Source: Blastopirellula sp. (GTDB lineage Bacteria; Planctomycetota; Planctomycetia; Pirellulales; Pirellulaceae). From it: DNA of 64,000 nt. Position 1 is the stretch's first letter. Every line of letters begins with the position of its first letter. The DNA is taken from contig NVWB01000005.1 in NCBI GenBank assembly GCA_002733575.1, forward strand, positions 1-64,000, given 5' to 3'. The position numbers and the translations under genes were made by a program. Below are positions 55,337 through 63,527 of the stretch, piece after piece. The notes beneath the pieces were generated by a model. The model was not told the origin of the DNA, ran no database searches, and saw nothing but the letters and a program-made list of their open reading frames with translations.

Positions 55337-56686
55337 ATGAATTCACCTGCTTCCGACGTAATCGAGTTTCAATGTGTCCATTGCAGCAAAGTCTTGCGAG
55401 TTCCAGTGGCCGCTGCTGGCAAAAAAGCCAAATGCCCCGGCTGTGCCAACATCCAAGAAGTGCCGCCAGAACCCTCGAACAATGTTGCGGCACCAATCAG
55501 CGGAGTCGATAATCCGTCTGCCGATCCAATCATCTCCGCACCGACTGGCGAGTCCATCTTTGATTCGGATGTTATGAGTGGCTCTGGCATATCGATAACG
55601 TCACCTGCTAGTCCCACTCCAAGCCCACCAGTCGCTCCTCCTGTTGCCCCTGCTGTCAGTGAGCTGACAACGCCTGTTTCGCCAGTAAGTTCGGCAGACA
55701 AAATGACCAGCCATCACACGTCGCAAGAGTCAAACACGCCGACGCGAGAGCTGTTCAAAAAGATCACCAGCGAAATCAGTAAAATTTATGTTGGCCAGGA
55801 AGAAATGGTCCTCGGCACCCTGGTTGCCCTGTTTTCCAGTGGACACGTATTGATCGAAAGTCCGCCTGGATTAGGGAAAACCTTATTCGTCCGGGCACTA
55901 GGGCGAGTCTTAGGCTGTGACTTTGGGCGTGTGCAGTTCACCGCCGACTTAATGCCGAGTGATATTACCGGTGCCCCGATCTTCGATATGAAATCGAATG
56001 AATTTCGTTTTCGCAAAGGGCCAATTTTCACTCAGCTTTTATTGGCCGATGAAATCAATCGTGCCCCAGCAAAAACGCATGCCGCTTTGCTAGAAATCAT
56101 GCAAGAGTTTCATGTCACAGTCGATGGAACAACGCACGAAATTGAACGACCGTTTCTCGTGATGGCCACCCAGAACCCGATTGAGTCGGAAGGAACCTAT
56201 AATCTTCCGGAAGCTCAGTTGGACCGTTTTATGTTCAAGTTAAATTTGGACTATCCAGCAGTGGAAGAAGAAGCCGAAATTCTGCGAGATCACAGTCGAC
56301 AGCTTGACATCAACAAGCGGCTAGAAGAAGAACTGGACGTAATTTGCTCTCCTCAACAGATATTAGAAGTCACACTGGCCAATGGAAAGGTGATTGTCGA
56401 TGACAAATTAATTGACTACATCAACAAAATTGTCCGGCTAACACGCGAGTGGCCACAGTTTCACATGGGTGCATCACCTCGGGCCGGTTTGACACTGATG
56501 CAAGGGGCCAGAACTTTGGCCGCATTCTCAGGCCGTGATTATGCAGTGCCAGATGATGTGGTGCAAATCGCGCTACCTGCATTGCGTCATCGAGTGATTC
56601 TATCGGCCGAAGCCGAAGTAGAAGGCCATCATGTTGATGAATTATTGACCGAATTGATTCGCACAGTCGAGGTACCCAGACTTTGA
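55337..56686 (+). CDS. MoxR-family AAA+ ATPase with N-terminal zinc ribbon
   Basis: 449 residues. Residues 10-40 form a zinc ribbon, CVHC (13-16) and CPGC (33-36), of the type planctomycetes fuse to many proteins. A Pro/Ser/Val-rich linker runs to about 135. The MoxR core follows: Walker A ESPPGLGKT (174-182), Walker B LLLADEINR (234-242), 'ATQNPIESEGTYNLPEAQLDRF'. MoxR proteins act as chaperones in metal insertion and activation of vWA/DUF58 partners. The next gene (DUF58) overlaps by 4 bp. Ordinary MoxR proteins of about 330 residues lack the first 130. Confidence 0.92.
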   Translation: MNSPASDVIEFQCVHCSKVLRVPVAAAGKKAKCPGCANIQEVPPEPSNNVAAPISGVDNPSADPIISAPTGESIFDSDVMSGSGISITSPASPTPSPPVAPPVAPAVSELTTPVSPVSSADKMTSHHTSQESNTPTRELFKKITSEISKIYVGQEEMVLGTLVALFSSGHVLIESPPGLGKTLFVRALGRVLGCDFGRVQFTADLMPSDITGAPIFDMKSNEFRFRKGPIFTQLLLADEINRAPAKTHAALLEIMQEFHVTVDGTTHEIERPFLVMATQNPIESEGTYNLPEAQLDRFMFKLNLDYPAVEEEAEILRDHSRQLDINKRLEEELDVICSPQQILEVTLANGKVIVDDKLIDYINKIVRLTREWPQFHMGASPRAGLTLMQGARTLAAFSGRDYAVPDDVVQIALPALRHRVILSAEAEVEGHHVDELLTELIRTVEVPRL

Positions 56687-58107
56687 GCGAATTCTTTCTA
56701 CTAGTCGAATCTTGGGTCAAAGATTTCCAGCAATTACCGATCTTGGTGTTTTTGACTTTTGCATTGCCGTTGTTCGTAATGGCCCGATGGCTGCGTACCT
56801 ATCCCTCGCAGATATTGGCCTTTGCGTTTGTCATCCCTTGCGTGCTGTCGCTGTTGATTGTCGTCGGCATTGATACCTTGCTGATCGCATTAACCATCGA
56901 CATTGCGTTTATAGCCGTAGGTCTCATTGATTTAGTACGCCTACCACGGGCTTCGCATATTACGATTGAACGTAAAACCTTGAAAGTGGCCTCGCTGAAA
57001 AAGAAGCATCGCGTCACGTTGACGGTCTCCAACAAGTCTGGCATCAATATCCGCGCCGATATTCGGGATGATATTCCCCAAGAGTTTGTGGCAGGCCCAG
57101 AAGAGTTTGATATTTCAATCAGCGCCAGAAGTCGGTCAACTGTGCATTATGAATTTGAATCAACCAAACGTGGTGCCTTTCAACTGAACTGTGTACACGT
57201 ACGAATTCGTAGCCCTTGGCTGCTGTGGCAAAGAATCGTCAAGATTCCGTTGGAGACTGTGATTCGGGTTTACCCTGACATGAAGCAACTGGGCGAGTAT
57301 GCCCTGCTAGCAAGAACGAATCGCTTGAGTTTAATGGGCGTGCGTCGCACTCGAAAAGTCGGACAAGATCACGATTTTGAGCGTCTGCGAGACTACACAC
57401 CAGATGACAATTACAAACACATCGATTGGCGAACCACCGCCAGGCGTCGCAAGTTGACCGTCAAAGACTATCAAACCAGCCAAAGTCAAAGAATCATTTT
57501 CATGATCGACTGTGGCCGGATGATGTCGAACGAGGCCGATGGAATTAGTCTGTTAGATCATGCGTTAAACGCCATGTTAATGCTAGGTTACGTTGCCCTA
57601 CGCCAAGGAGATTCGGTCGGAGTTATATGCTTCTCAGACAAAGTGCATTCGTATGTGCCGCCTCGCACTGGCGCCAATCACATGAACCAACTTCTGCATT
57701 CAGCCTACGATCAATTTCCATCGTTGGTCGAGTCACGTTACGACGAAGCCTTCATGCACTTGCGTACAAATTGTCGTAAGCGTTCGCTGGTGGTTTTAAT
57801 TAGCAATGTCATCGATGAAGTCAATGCACATCAGATTGAACAATATCTTGGCACACTCGTCGGCCGGCATTTACCGCTGGGCGTGTTGATGCGAGATCAC
57901 CGGTTGTTCGACGCGGTAGAAACCGAAAAGATGTACGGCAGCCATCTGTTTAAAGCCGCCGCCGCTGCTGAAATTTTGTCGTGGCGGCATCAAGTGCTGA
58001 CCGACTTAACCCACAAAGGAGTCATGGCCATGGATGTCTTTCCAGAAGACCTGACCGCCAACCTTGTCAATCAATATCTAGAAATCAAAGCCCGGCATTT
58101 GCTTTAA
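56683..58107 (+). CDS. DUF58 protein
   Basis: 474 residues from a TTG overlapping the MoxR stop (TTGA). Two N-terminal membrane helices ('LPILVFLTFALPLFVMARWL', 'VLSLLIVVGIDTLLIALTIDIAFIAVGLIDL'), a beta-rich domain, then the DUF58 signature 'DFERLRDYTPDDNYKHIDWR' and a vWA-like fold ('IIFMIDCGRMMSNEADG', Asp and Ser of a degenerate MIDAS). It ends the operon. Known pairs of MoxR and DUF58 act together in envelope stress and in assembly of protein complexes. Confidence 0.9.
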   Translation: MSEFFLLVESWVKDFQQLPILVFLTFALPLFVMARWLRTYPSQILAFAFVIPCVLSLLIVVGIDTLLIALTIDIAFIAVGLIDLVRLPRASHITIERKTLKVASLKKKHRVTLTVSNKSGINIRADIRDDIPQEFVAGPEEFDISISARSRSTVHYEFESTKRGAFQLNCVHVRIRSPWLLWQRIVKIPLETVIRVYPDMKQLGEYALLARTNRLSLMGVRRTRKVGQDHDFERLRDYTPDDNYKHIDWRTTARRRKLTVKDYQTSQSQRIIFMIDCGRMMSNEADGISLLDHALNAMLMLGYVALRQGDSVGVICFSDKVHSYVPPRTGANHMNQLLHSAYDQFPSLVESRYDEAFMHLRTNCRKRSLVVLISNVIDEVNAHQIEQYLGTLVGRHLPLGVLMRDHRLFDAVETEKMYGSHLFKAAAAAEILSWRHQVLTDLTHKGVMAMDVFPEDLTANLVNQYLEIKARHLL

Positions 58108-58182
58108 AACAGGAGAGCATTTTATGCTCAGCGGCACGCCAGCCGACTTATGAAGTGCAAAAAAAGATGTCTCACGCCAAGA

Positions 58183-58351
58183 CGCAAAGGCGCCAAGAAA
58201 GGAAATAAGAAGCTTTCAGCACAGAGAAAACAGAGGGTTGGGTTTCAGACTTCATCTTGTTGATCATGTTTATCTTGTCGAAAAAAAGTTCTCACGCGAA
58301 GCCTCGAAGTCGCTAAGAAATATTACTTCACACCTTCTTGGCGCCTTTGCG
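58183..58351. repeat. Inverted copies of CGCAAAGGCGCCAAGAA
   Basis: Perfect 17-bp arms at 58183-58199 and 58335-58351, with a third, diverged direct copy at about 58290-58320 (CTCACGCGAAGCC...). It fills the gap between convergent genes. Similar CTCACGC..AAGGCGCCAAGAA sequences are common interspersed repeats in environmental bacteria; here they carry no gene. Confidence 0.75.
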
Positions 58352-58406
58352 TGATTTGTTTTTCGTTTCTCTGAGGATAGTTTTATGACACACAAGAAAC
58401 AACACT

Positions 58407-59504
58407 TCACTGCTTCGGTGCGTTCTCTTGCCAATACTCAAGCCACACAGCTAGGATGGCCCCTGGTATGTCGCCCTCCTTTTTGAGTTCGGGGATGGTT
58501 TTTCCCCAGTAGAAACTGATCCAACCATCGGTGAAACTCCGCGAGCGTTTAATGAACGTGTCCATATCTTCCATGCCTGATTTCAGTGGAAACATTTCTT
58601 CGATGACAAGCGGCTTGCCAATTTCATACACCTTCAACGCATCGATGGCCTTATCAACTTCGCCTTTGGTTGGATAGAAATGTACACTCACAAAATCAAG
58701 CGGCTTGCCTACTTCCGCATCGTGAAACAGCGGTTTGGCCCCTTTGAATGTCAACGCCCAAGGAATCACGCCGACCGTAATCAGATGTCGGTCATCAACT
58801 TCTCGAATCGCACTGCTTAACTCGGCCACCCAAGCCTTGGCTACTTCTTTGCGATCACGCCCTTTAAGATCAAGCGTAATTCGCTGCACGAAAAACTTAC
58901 CGCCCAAGTTACCGGTTAACCACTCGTTGTCTCCTTCTTTTCCTGCCATCACAGGTTCGTTCATCAAGTCATAACAGAAGACCGCAGGGCTCTCTTTGCA
59001 GACCCCGGCAACCGCTTTCCAAAACCGGCATTGCACATCCCAGCGATCCGATTCTGATAGCCCGTCATACCACGGCGGAACGTCTTGTTTGTGATAACAG
59101 GCTAGGCCCGTCAAGTCGAGATAAAGCCCGGTCGCTTCCGCCAACTTCACTAACTTGGCCAACTGCTTTAAGTTCGATTTATCAGGCTCTTGGGCCGTCT
59201 TCATCGTTTGGCCCAATTGCAAATGAATGCGAACCACATTGCAGCCGAGGGCTTTGATCTCTTGAAAATCTTCGACCACGGTGTCCCAGTCTTGCCAATA
59301 GTCTTCCAATAGATCGCCGCCATCGTTGTGATCGTAGTTCACTCCCCAGATAACAAACTTGTTGCCGGTATCAGCTTCGATAAAATGTGTTTTGTCAGGG
59401 CTGACTTTTATCCATGGCAGTTGATTCTCGGCAGCCCAAGCCCCGCTTGAAGTGAATAGCAGTGCAAGACAGGTTGAAAGCATAAGAGTGAGTGATAGTT
59501 TCAT
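58407..59504 (-). CDS. Secreted glycoside hydrolase, GH5-like
   Basis: 365 residues with a signal peptide (cleavage near SGAWA). A (beta/alpha)8 barrel of clan A type is indicated by 'VIWGVNYDHN' (strand 1), 'GCNVVRIHL', the acid/base Glu183 in LMNEP and the nucleophile Glu302 or Glu303 in 'PLVIEEMFP'. It resembles endo-mannanase/cellulase members of GH5. The polymer cannot be told from sequence. Secreted, in line with polysaccharide degradation together with the sulfatase. Alone on its strand. Confidence 0.85.
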   Translation of the reverse strand: MKLSLTLMLSTCLALLFTSSGAWAAENQLPWIKVSPDKTHFIEADTGNKFVIWGVNYDHNDGGDLLEDYWQDWDTVVEDFQEIKALGCNVVRIHLQLGQTMKTAQEPDKSNLKQLAKLVKLAEATGLYLDLTGLACYHKQDVPPWYDGLSESDRWDVQCRFWKAVAGVCKESPAVFCYDLMNEPVMAGKEGDNEWLTGNLGGKFFVQRITLDLKGRDRKEVAKAWVAELSSAIREVDDRHLITVGVIPWALTFKGAKPLFHDAEVGKPLDFVSVHFYPTKGEVDKAIDALKVYEIGKPLVIEEMFPLKSGMEDMDTFIKRSRSFTDGWISFYWGKTIPELKKEGDIPGAILAVWLEYWQENAPKQ

Positions 59505-59686
59505 CGATATTCCACCGGTTCAGGCCAATTAGTACTACTCTAAAGTCTAGCGAAAGCTGGACACAGAAAGTAGTTAATAACGTGAAATAGTGGATGCAAA
59601 CAATAATATTTTGTAGTCTCGCCAGTTTCATGCTACAATAACTGGCCCCAATTGTCCTTTCTTTCTCTTCGCTGGAGCCCATCACA

Positions 59687-60922
59687 ATGTTCCGTTATCA
59701 CTTCTCCTTTCTGGTCCTGATTCTTGTTTCAACCGCATCCCTTCAAGCCGAAGATAGTGCGTTGGATTTATTTCGCACGCGGATTTCTCCGATATTGAAA
59801 TCGTCCAATCCTTCGAGTTGCACCGAGTGCCATCTGAGCGGGGTTGATCTAAAGAATTACATCGGAGACACCCAAGAAGAGACGTTTGCGTCGTTGAAAG
59901 AGGCAGGGCTGATTGATATGAAGCACCCTGATCAGTCGAAGCTGTTGACCTTTATCAAGCGAGCCCCAGAGAAGCAAACCCCGGTCAGTGAAAAGGCGAG
60001 GAACTTGGAATACGAGGCATTCCGTGCGTGGATTCATGCGGCGGTCAAAGACCCTAAAGTGGCAGCTGCCAAAACCGAAACCAATCAGCTAGGGCCAACC
60101 CTTCCGCTGGAAGTGATCCGCCATACCCGACAAGACCGCGTCGTCGGTTCGTTTGTTGAAAATGTGTGGACAGAAATTGGCCGCTGCGTTAGTTGTCATT
60201 CGGCAGAGATGAATCGAAAAATGATTGGCCGCAACGATAACACCAAAGAAGATATCGACGCCATCTCTTGGGTCGTGCCCCGCAATCCGGCCGCGACCTT
60301 AGACAAGCTTTATGAATCGGGCAACATTGACACCGATGACCCTTACGCCAGTTTAATGTTGACCAAACCATCCGGTTTATCGGATCACGGCGGCGGGCCA
60401 AAGTTTGCGGTCGGCAGCCGAACCGACAAAAACTATCGCCGCTTTTTGAAAGACTACGCCGCCATTCTGAACGACGAATACCAAGATGCCAAAGAGCTGC
60501 CCGAACCTTCCAAACAAGTGGCATTCATCACCAAACAGAACTTGCGAATTGTTGACCTCCCTGAAAAATTTGGCCGCAAGTTACTTCGGGCCGATATCTA
60601 TCGCTGGCAGGGCGATAAGTGGTCAGAAACCCCTTGGGGAACTGCCGAAAACGCAATCGCCGGCAAACGCCACATGTGGCAAAGCTATGTGCTGGCAACC
60701 GCTCCACGTGATTCGGCCAGGGCCAAAAAACTGAAACCAGAAACCCCACTGCCTGGCGGACGCTACCTGATCAAAATCTATATTGACCAAGAAGACAAAG
60801 TCAAAGCTGATCGAGACTACGTCCTGGGCCCCAAAGAATTCTACGGCCAAGTCGAAATCAAAGGGCCTTGGAAAGTTGGGTATCAACCGCCAAAGATTAT
60901 CCATGCCCCAGTGAAGGATTAA
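59687..60922 (+). CDS. Secreted protein with two CxxCH haem-binding motifs
   Basis: 411 residues with a signal peptide (cleavage near LQAED). CTECH (45-49) sits in 'ILKSSNPSSCTECHLSG', as in planctomycete cytochrome PSCyt1 domains, and CVSCH (167-171) in 'TEIGRCVSCHSAEM'. Distal Met ligands may be Met78 and Met175. The C-terminal half ('RADIYRWQGDKWSETPWGTAENAIAGKRHMWQSYVLATAP') is not a known domain. It probably transfers electrons in the periplasm, partner unknown. No cytochrome biogenesis genes nearby. Confidence 0.8.
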   Translation: MFRYHFSFLVLILVSTASLQAEDSALDLFRTRISPILKSSNPSSCTECHLSGVDLKNYIGDTQEETFASLKEAGLIDMKHPDQSKLLTFIKRAPEKQTPVSEKARNLEYEAFRAWIHAAVKDPKVAAAKTETNQLGPTLPLEVIRHTRQDRVVGSFVENVWTEIGRCVSCHSAEMNRKMIGRNDNTKEDIDAISWVVPRNPAATLDKLYESGNIDTDDPYASLMLTKPSGLSDHGGGPKFAVGSRTDKNYRRFLKDYAAILNDEYQDAKELPEPSKQVAFITKQNLRIVDLPEKFGRKLLRADIYRWQGDKWSETPWGTAENAIAGKRHMWQSYVLATAPRDSARAKKLKPETPLPGGRYLIKIYIDQEDKVKADRDYVLGPKEFYGQVEIKGPWKVGYQPPKIIHAPVKD

Positions 60923-60998
60923 TGGAAGCGCGTTCTCCTTCTAAGTAATGCTATTTATAGCACGTGGGTTCTGTAGTCTTTATGAACAACAGATAGAT

Positions 60999-61475
60999 AT
61001 GATCAAGCTCTACACTGGAATCGACAATCAGATGAAATACAACGAAGCCTGGATCGATGATGATTGCGTAGTTCAACACTTCGGAAGAATTGGCACGAAG
61101 GGTCGGACAAGATATCATGATTGCAATCCTGCTCTCTCGGATGAAGACAATATATTCCAAGTGTTGAAATCTGCATTCAACAAAGGATACCAAGAGATCG
61201 ACTTAGACAATCACTCTATTATTATTATTGAGTTTCAAATTATCGGTATGGGATCAGAAGAGGACATTGAGAAACTAAATCGCCTTCAGGATAGGATGAA
61301 TGAGACGCTGGGATGGACTGGCCTCGGTATGTGTGATGGTGGAAGTGTCGGAAGCGATTCCATGGAAGCCTGCTGCTTTGTTGTTGAGGTTGAAGTTGCA
61401 AGAAAAGTAATCGAATCGGATCTTGAAAATACTGAATTTGCAAACTACACTCGCATCTATGAAGAGCAGCGGTGA
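60999..61475 (+). CDS. Small WGR-like domain protein
   Basis: 158 residues from the ATG at 60999 (the frame is open further upstream to 60948). The first 80 residues 'KLYTGIDNQMKYNEAWIDDDCVVQHFGRIGTKGRTRYH' fit a WGR domain: a GRIGTKG turn and charged beta strands, but with Phe in place of the Trp of WGR. WGR domains bind nucleic-acid ends in PARPs and occur in bacterial proteins. The second half ('EEDIEKLNRLQDRMNETLGWTGLGMCDGGSVGSDSMEACCFVVEVEVARKVIE') is unassigned. Low-GC codon use unlike its neighbours suggests transfer. Confidence 0.6.
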   Translation: MIKLYTGIDNQMKYNEAWIDDDCVVQHFGRIGTKGRTRYHDCNPALSDEDNIFQVLKSAFNKGYQEIDLDNHSIIIIEFQIIGMGSEEDIEKLNRLQDRMNETLGWTGLGMCDGGSVGSDSMEACCFVVEVEVARKVIESDLENTEFANYTRIYEEQR

Positions 61476-61612
61476 GTTTGTGAAGAAGTTTCTCTTGCAG
61501 AAAATTTAGGTAGCCCTGATACCTAGCCTGCTGTCGACAAGAGGGCATTATGTTTCGCCCAAGTGTATCAATCACTTGCTTCCCACATCACAGCTCACCG
61601 AGACACCTCACG

Positions 61613-61836
61613 AACGCCGAAGGTGTTCTACTCCAAAGCCTAGGGCACGCGAGAATGCGAGGCATTGGAAGCGTACCCTAGGAATGGTTTCGATTTCAGC
61701 ACCAACGCTGAAAGTGTTGAACAGACGCCCGTGTTTGTAGTACTCCTTCAGAGTACACTTTTTTGGAACCAATCTACCCAGGGTGACGCGACGCAATCGC
61801 TGACCCTGGGCTGTGGAGTAAAACGCCGTTGGCGTA
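61613..61836. repeat. Chain of hairpins between converging genes
   Basis: Within 224 bp: inverted arms around TGGAGTA (61613-61635 with 61814-61836); CCTAGGG/CCCTAGG (61639-61645, 61676-61682); TTTCAGC/GCTGAAA (61694-61700, 61707-61713); GTACTC/GAGTAC (61740-61745, 61751-61756); CCCAGGGT/ACCCTGGG (61777-61784, 61803-61810). It looks like two inverted REP units with smaller hairpins between. No coding frame is supported in 61476-61895. Confidence 0.75.
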
Positions 61837-61895
61837 TTTTGATTCAATACGACATTACTTTTTATCAGAATCAGCGATTTCGCAATTTGGAAAGT

Positions 61896-62540
61896 TTAGT
61901 TGGATTTTTCGATGCCACTCTTCCCGATTTTCAGAAAAGAAAGTTCTACATAATGCAGTTCTTCCATTTTCAATAATGGCAAAATATCAGTTACTGGTGT
62001 GTTTGAAAAAGTAAGGAATCCGATAAACTGGATATCTGATAGTGGTGACAGATCACTGACCTGGGTATCTGAAATATCGAGAAACAAGAGTTCCTTCGTG
62101 TTTGACAGTGGAGTTATATCCGTGATAGGAGTCGCAGAAAGAATAATTATGCTCAAATTCTTTATCTGCTTAAGAGGCATAATATCCGAAATTTTAGTGT
62201 TGGATAGGTCGATATGGCGAAGCTGACCAAGTTGTGCTAGAGGTCCAATATCTGTTATTTCACTGTCCGAAAGATCAATGACCGAGATCGTATCAACAAA
62301 GTCATACCCAAACATCGAAATCAGCCATTCAGATTTCTCAGGTGGTGAACCTATTCCGTAACCAGAGAACTGACCCGCATATTGAACAAATCCTCCGTTG
62401 GCCTCAACCCAATCAACCACGGCCCGTTGCCGTTGGGCTGCACGGATCTTCATCACCAGCGGTCACAGCAAGACACAAATCACCGCCGTAACGATCATCA
62501 GCGTTCGCATGCTGAAACGGAATTTTGGGATGTATTTCAT
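61896..62540 (-). pseudogene. LRR membrane protein interrupted by one in-frame TGA
   Basis: Translating from the ATG at 62540 gives MKYIPKFRFSMRTLMIVTAV, the same membrane anchor as the paralogs at 28982 and 63410. Codon 26 is TGA (62463-62465), inside the membrane helix. The frame is open afterwards ('MKIRAAQRQRAVVDWVEANGG') through LRRs ('DSEITDIGPLAQLGQLRHIDLSNTKISDIMPLKQIKNL') to the stop at 61896. The paralog at 28982 has Gly at this place, so GGA to TGA is a one-base change. A GTG at 62456 could start a shorter, unanchored product. Likely a recent pseudogene. Confidence 0.8.
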
Positions 62541-62549
62541 GCGGATTTA

Positions 62550-63410
62550 TTAGAAGGCTGTGATCTTACTGTTGGGCAATGCTTCTTTCAGATCGTCCAC
62601 TTCGTCTTGACGAACCTTGCAATACATTATGAGGGATAGTTGCTTCAACTTTGTAAAGCGTTTCAGTGGTGTCAATTCCTCAAATGAAATTACACGAAGA
62701 TGAAGTCGTTCCAATCCTTGGAGTTCTTCCAGCGGTTGAATTTCGGCAACTGGCGTGTTTTCTAAGATCACTGTTTTCAAATGCTTAAGTTGAACAATAT
62801 GCTGAAGAGTAGTTTTGTCCGCTCCGTACAAGCGAATCGTGTGCAGGTTTTCAAGACTAGAGAGCGGAGATATATCTGGAATATATCCCTCGAATGTAAT
62901 GCTCTCTAGGTTCTTTAGTTCTGCAAGGGGCGAAAGATCAGACTGAACTGTGAGCGATTTATTTGTGAAAGTAATACTTCTAATACCCTCGATCTGAGCA
63001 AGTGGGCTCAGGTCTAACACCGGGAGAATCTCTTGGTTAATTAAATTCATGGTCCGATAATCAAGCTGAGAGAATTCATAAAAACTTGGGCCAATTTGTA
63101 CATGCTCTACGGTTTCTAAAAAGTTTTCACCAAAAAACCCGCGAATCCATTTTGGAGTACCAGGGCCTTTAGTCGGACCAGAGAAGGGTTTGTTTTGGTA
63201 ATAGGGTGTAACTCCGCCCGAAGGATATTGAGAAGTATACTGATACTGATATCGGATACTACCAAAATGTTCATGCACCCAAACGACTGTTTGTTGCTGC
63301 TTTTGGGCTTGGTTGATGCGTATTCCGGCCAGTGTCGAGATGATCGCAATCACCGCCGTAACGATCATTAGCGTTCGCATACTAAAGCGAAATTTTGGAA
63401 TCCATCGCAT
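62550..63410 (-). CDS. Membrane-anchored leucine-rich-repeat protein
   Basis: 286 residues. N-terminal anchor 'KFRFSMRTLMIVTAVIAIISTLAGIRI', then 'QAQKQQQTVVWVHEHFGSIRYQYQ' as in the paralogs. About six LRR units follow ('LSPLAELKNLESITFEGYIPDISPLSSLENLHTIRLYGADKTTLQHIVQLKHLKTVILEN'). Extracytoplasmic by topology. It lies 9 bp upstream of the broken paralog in the same direction, a tandem duplication. Function is unknown; LRRs of this type bind proteins or glycans. Confidence 0.8.
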   Translation of the reverse strand: MRWIPKFRFSMRTLMIVTAVIAIISTLAGIRINQAQKQQQTVVWVHEHFGSIRYQYQYTSQYPSGGVTPYYQNKPFSGPTKGPGTPKWIRGFFGENFLETVEHVQIGPSFYEFSQLDYRTMNLINQEILPVLDLSPLAQIEGIRSITFTNKSLTVQSDLSPLAELKNLESITFEGYIPDISPLSSLENLHTIRLYGADKTTLQHIVQLKHLKTVILENTPVAEIQPLEELQGLERLHLRVISFEELTPLKRFTKLKQLSLIMYCKVRQDEVDDLKEALPNSKITAF

Positions 63411-63527
63411 GTTGGCACGATCTTTCGATTGAGGTAGTAGAGTCCCCTAGAAAGATCGTACTATGATTTTGAGCCGTAGGCAACAGAAATGTTCAATTAT
63501 CGCCAGTTGCCTCGGTATTGCGATTTC

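Noticed and set aside
14106-62465. Genome-wide recoding of TGA as Trp or Gly
   Set aside because: TGA ends full-length genes of expected size here: the STN paralog (2240), the VIT transporter (20297), the membrane protein at 53219 and MoxR (56686). The two in-frame TGAs are better explained as mutations or errors.
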